Below are positions 63,853-64,000 of a DNA stretch of 64,000 bases, piece after piece (within the stretch, counting starts at the first letter, position 1; each line of letters begins with the position of its first letter). The notes under the pieces were generated by a model. The model was not told where the DNA came from and searched no databases. It worked only from the letters and a program-made list of their open reading frames with translations. A program made the translations under genes and the position numbers. The stretch comes from an uncultured Castellaniella sp. (lineage in GTDB: Bacteria; Pseudomonadota; Gammaproteobacteria; Burkholderiales; Burkholderiaceae_B): positions 310,001-374,000 of the forward strand of contig NZ_CALKHS010000009.1 in the NCBI RefSeq assembly GCF_937988725.1, in the 5' to 3' direction.

Positions 63853-64000
63853 TCAGCCGGGCTCAATCCGCGCATCCCGATCCTGCTGCCCCCGGACGAA
63901 ATCCAGGCGGCCCAGCAGCCACAGGCCGGCCAGGAAGAACACCCCCGTCGCCAGCAGCGCCGCCCGGTGATTGCCCTGCGTCAGCCACACCAGCAGACCG
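63853..64000 (-). CDS. MFS transporter, C-terminal end only (UMF1-like)
   Basis: The minus-strand frame from the right edge to TGA at 63853-63855 reads LLVWLTQGNHRAALLATGVF followed by FLAGLWLLGRLDFVRGQQ and a polar end. This is a last transmembrane helix with the short charged tail typical of major facilitator proteins, closest in style to the UMF1 group. The start and most of the gene are outside the window. It ends 115 bases before the acs start, on the same strand. Confidence 0.6.
   Translation of the reverse strand, partial: GLLVWLTQGNHRAALLATGVFFLAGLWLLGRLDFVRGQQDRDARIEPG

Noticed and set aside
63785..63970. 61-codon plus-strand frame at the right edge
   Set aside because: It overlaps, on the other strand, a frame with clear MFS C-terminal character, and has no ribosome-binding site.

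Overview
The window looks like chromosomal DNA of a betaproteobacterium of the order Burkholderiales, most likely the family Alcaligenaceae (Bordetella/Achromobacter/Castellaniella-like). This is inferred from the high GC content, the dense gene packing, and familiar gene orders: leuS-lptE-holA-proA-hemJ, pyrG-kdsA-eno-ftsB, rpmB-rpmG, and fkpB-ispH beside radC. No tRNA, rRNA, CRISPR array, insertion sequence or phage gene was recognised. Nearly all genes are ordinary housekeeping or transport genes.

Layout. 1-7.3 kb (minus strand): a PAS-domain protein cut by the left edge, ribA, and a branched-chain amino-acid ABC operon (livK-livH-livMG-livF) in which the second permease and first ATPase are one fused protein. 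6.4-6.8 kb is an AT-rich gap with a possible 54-residue small protein and several short repeats. 6.8-11.2 kb (minus): fkpB-ispH, a 3-hydroxyisobutyrate-dehydrogenase-like gene, a YdgA-like gene and a HIT protein. 11.3-15.8 kb (plus): radC, rpmE2, a candidate small RNA bounded by terminators, an ArnT-like membrane glycosyltransferase and a MATE exporter. 15.8-20.6 kb (minus): proXWV glycine-betaine/proline importer and cfa. 20.6-33.3 kb (plus): a drug exporter, rpmB-rpmG, leuS, lptE, holA, proA, hemJ, an rRNA methyltransferase with a long disordered tail, a 62-residue protein behind a palindromic promoter, an RDD protein, hslO and a lone TadE-like protein. 33.3-37.5 kb (minus): ftsB, eno, kdsA, pyrG.

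37.5-45.7 kb is more variable: two apparent gene remnants, a LysE/ArgO exporter, two MFS transporters, a Tat-exported dienelactone-hydrolase-like protein, a MarR regulator with a clear operator, and an omega-aminotransferase divergent from its probable MocR-type regulator. 45.7-51.8 kb: aminopeptidase P, the two subunits of a 3-oxoacid CoA-transferase, a thioesterase, ETF-ubiquinone oxidoreductase and a MarC protein.

51.9-61.6 kb (plus) is the most interesting part. A GlxA/AraC-type regulator is followed by a complete osmoprotectant-type ABC importer (permease, ATPase, permease, binding protein), then a nitrilase-family amidohydrolase, an acyl-CoA dehydrogenase, an acyl-CoA ligase and an MmgE/PrpD-family protein, all close together. 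It reads as one uptake-and-degradation operon for a small, probably betaine-like compound whose identity cannot be read from sequence. Convergent to it lies acs (acetyl-CoA synthetase) with a palindromic element upstream. The right edge cuts an MFS transporter.
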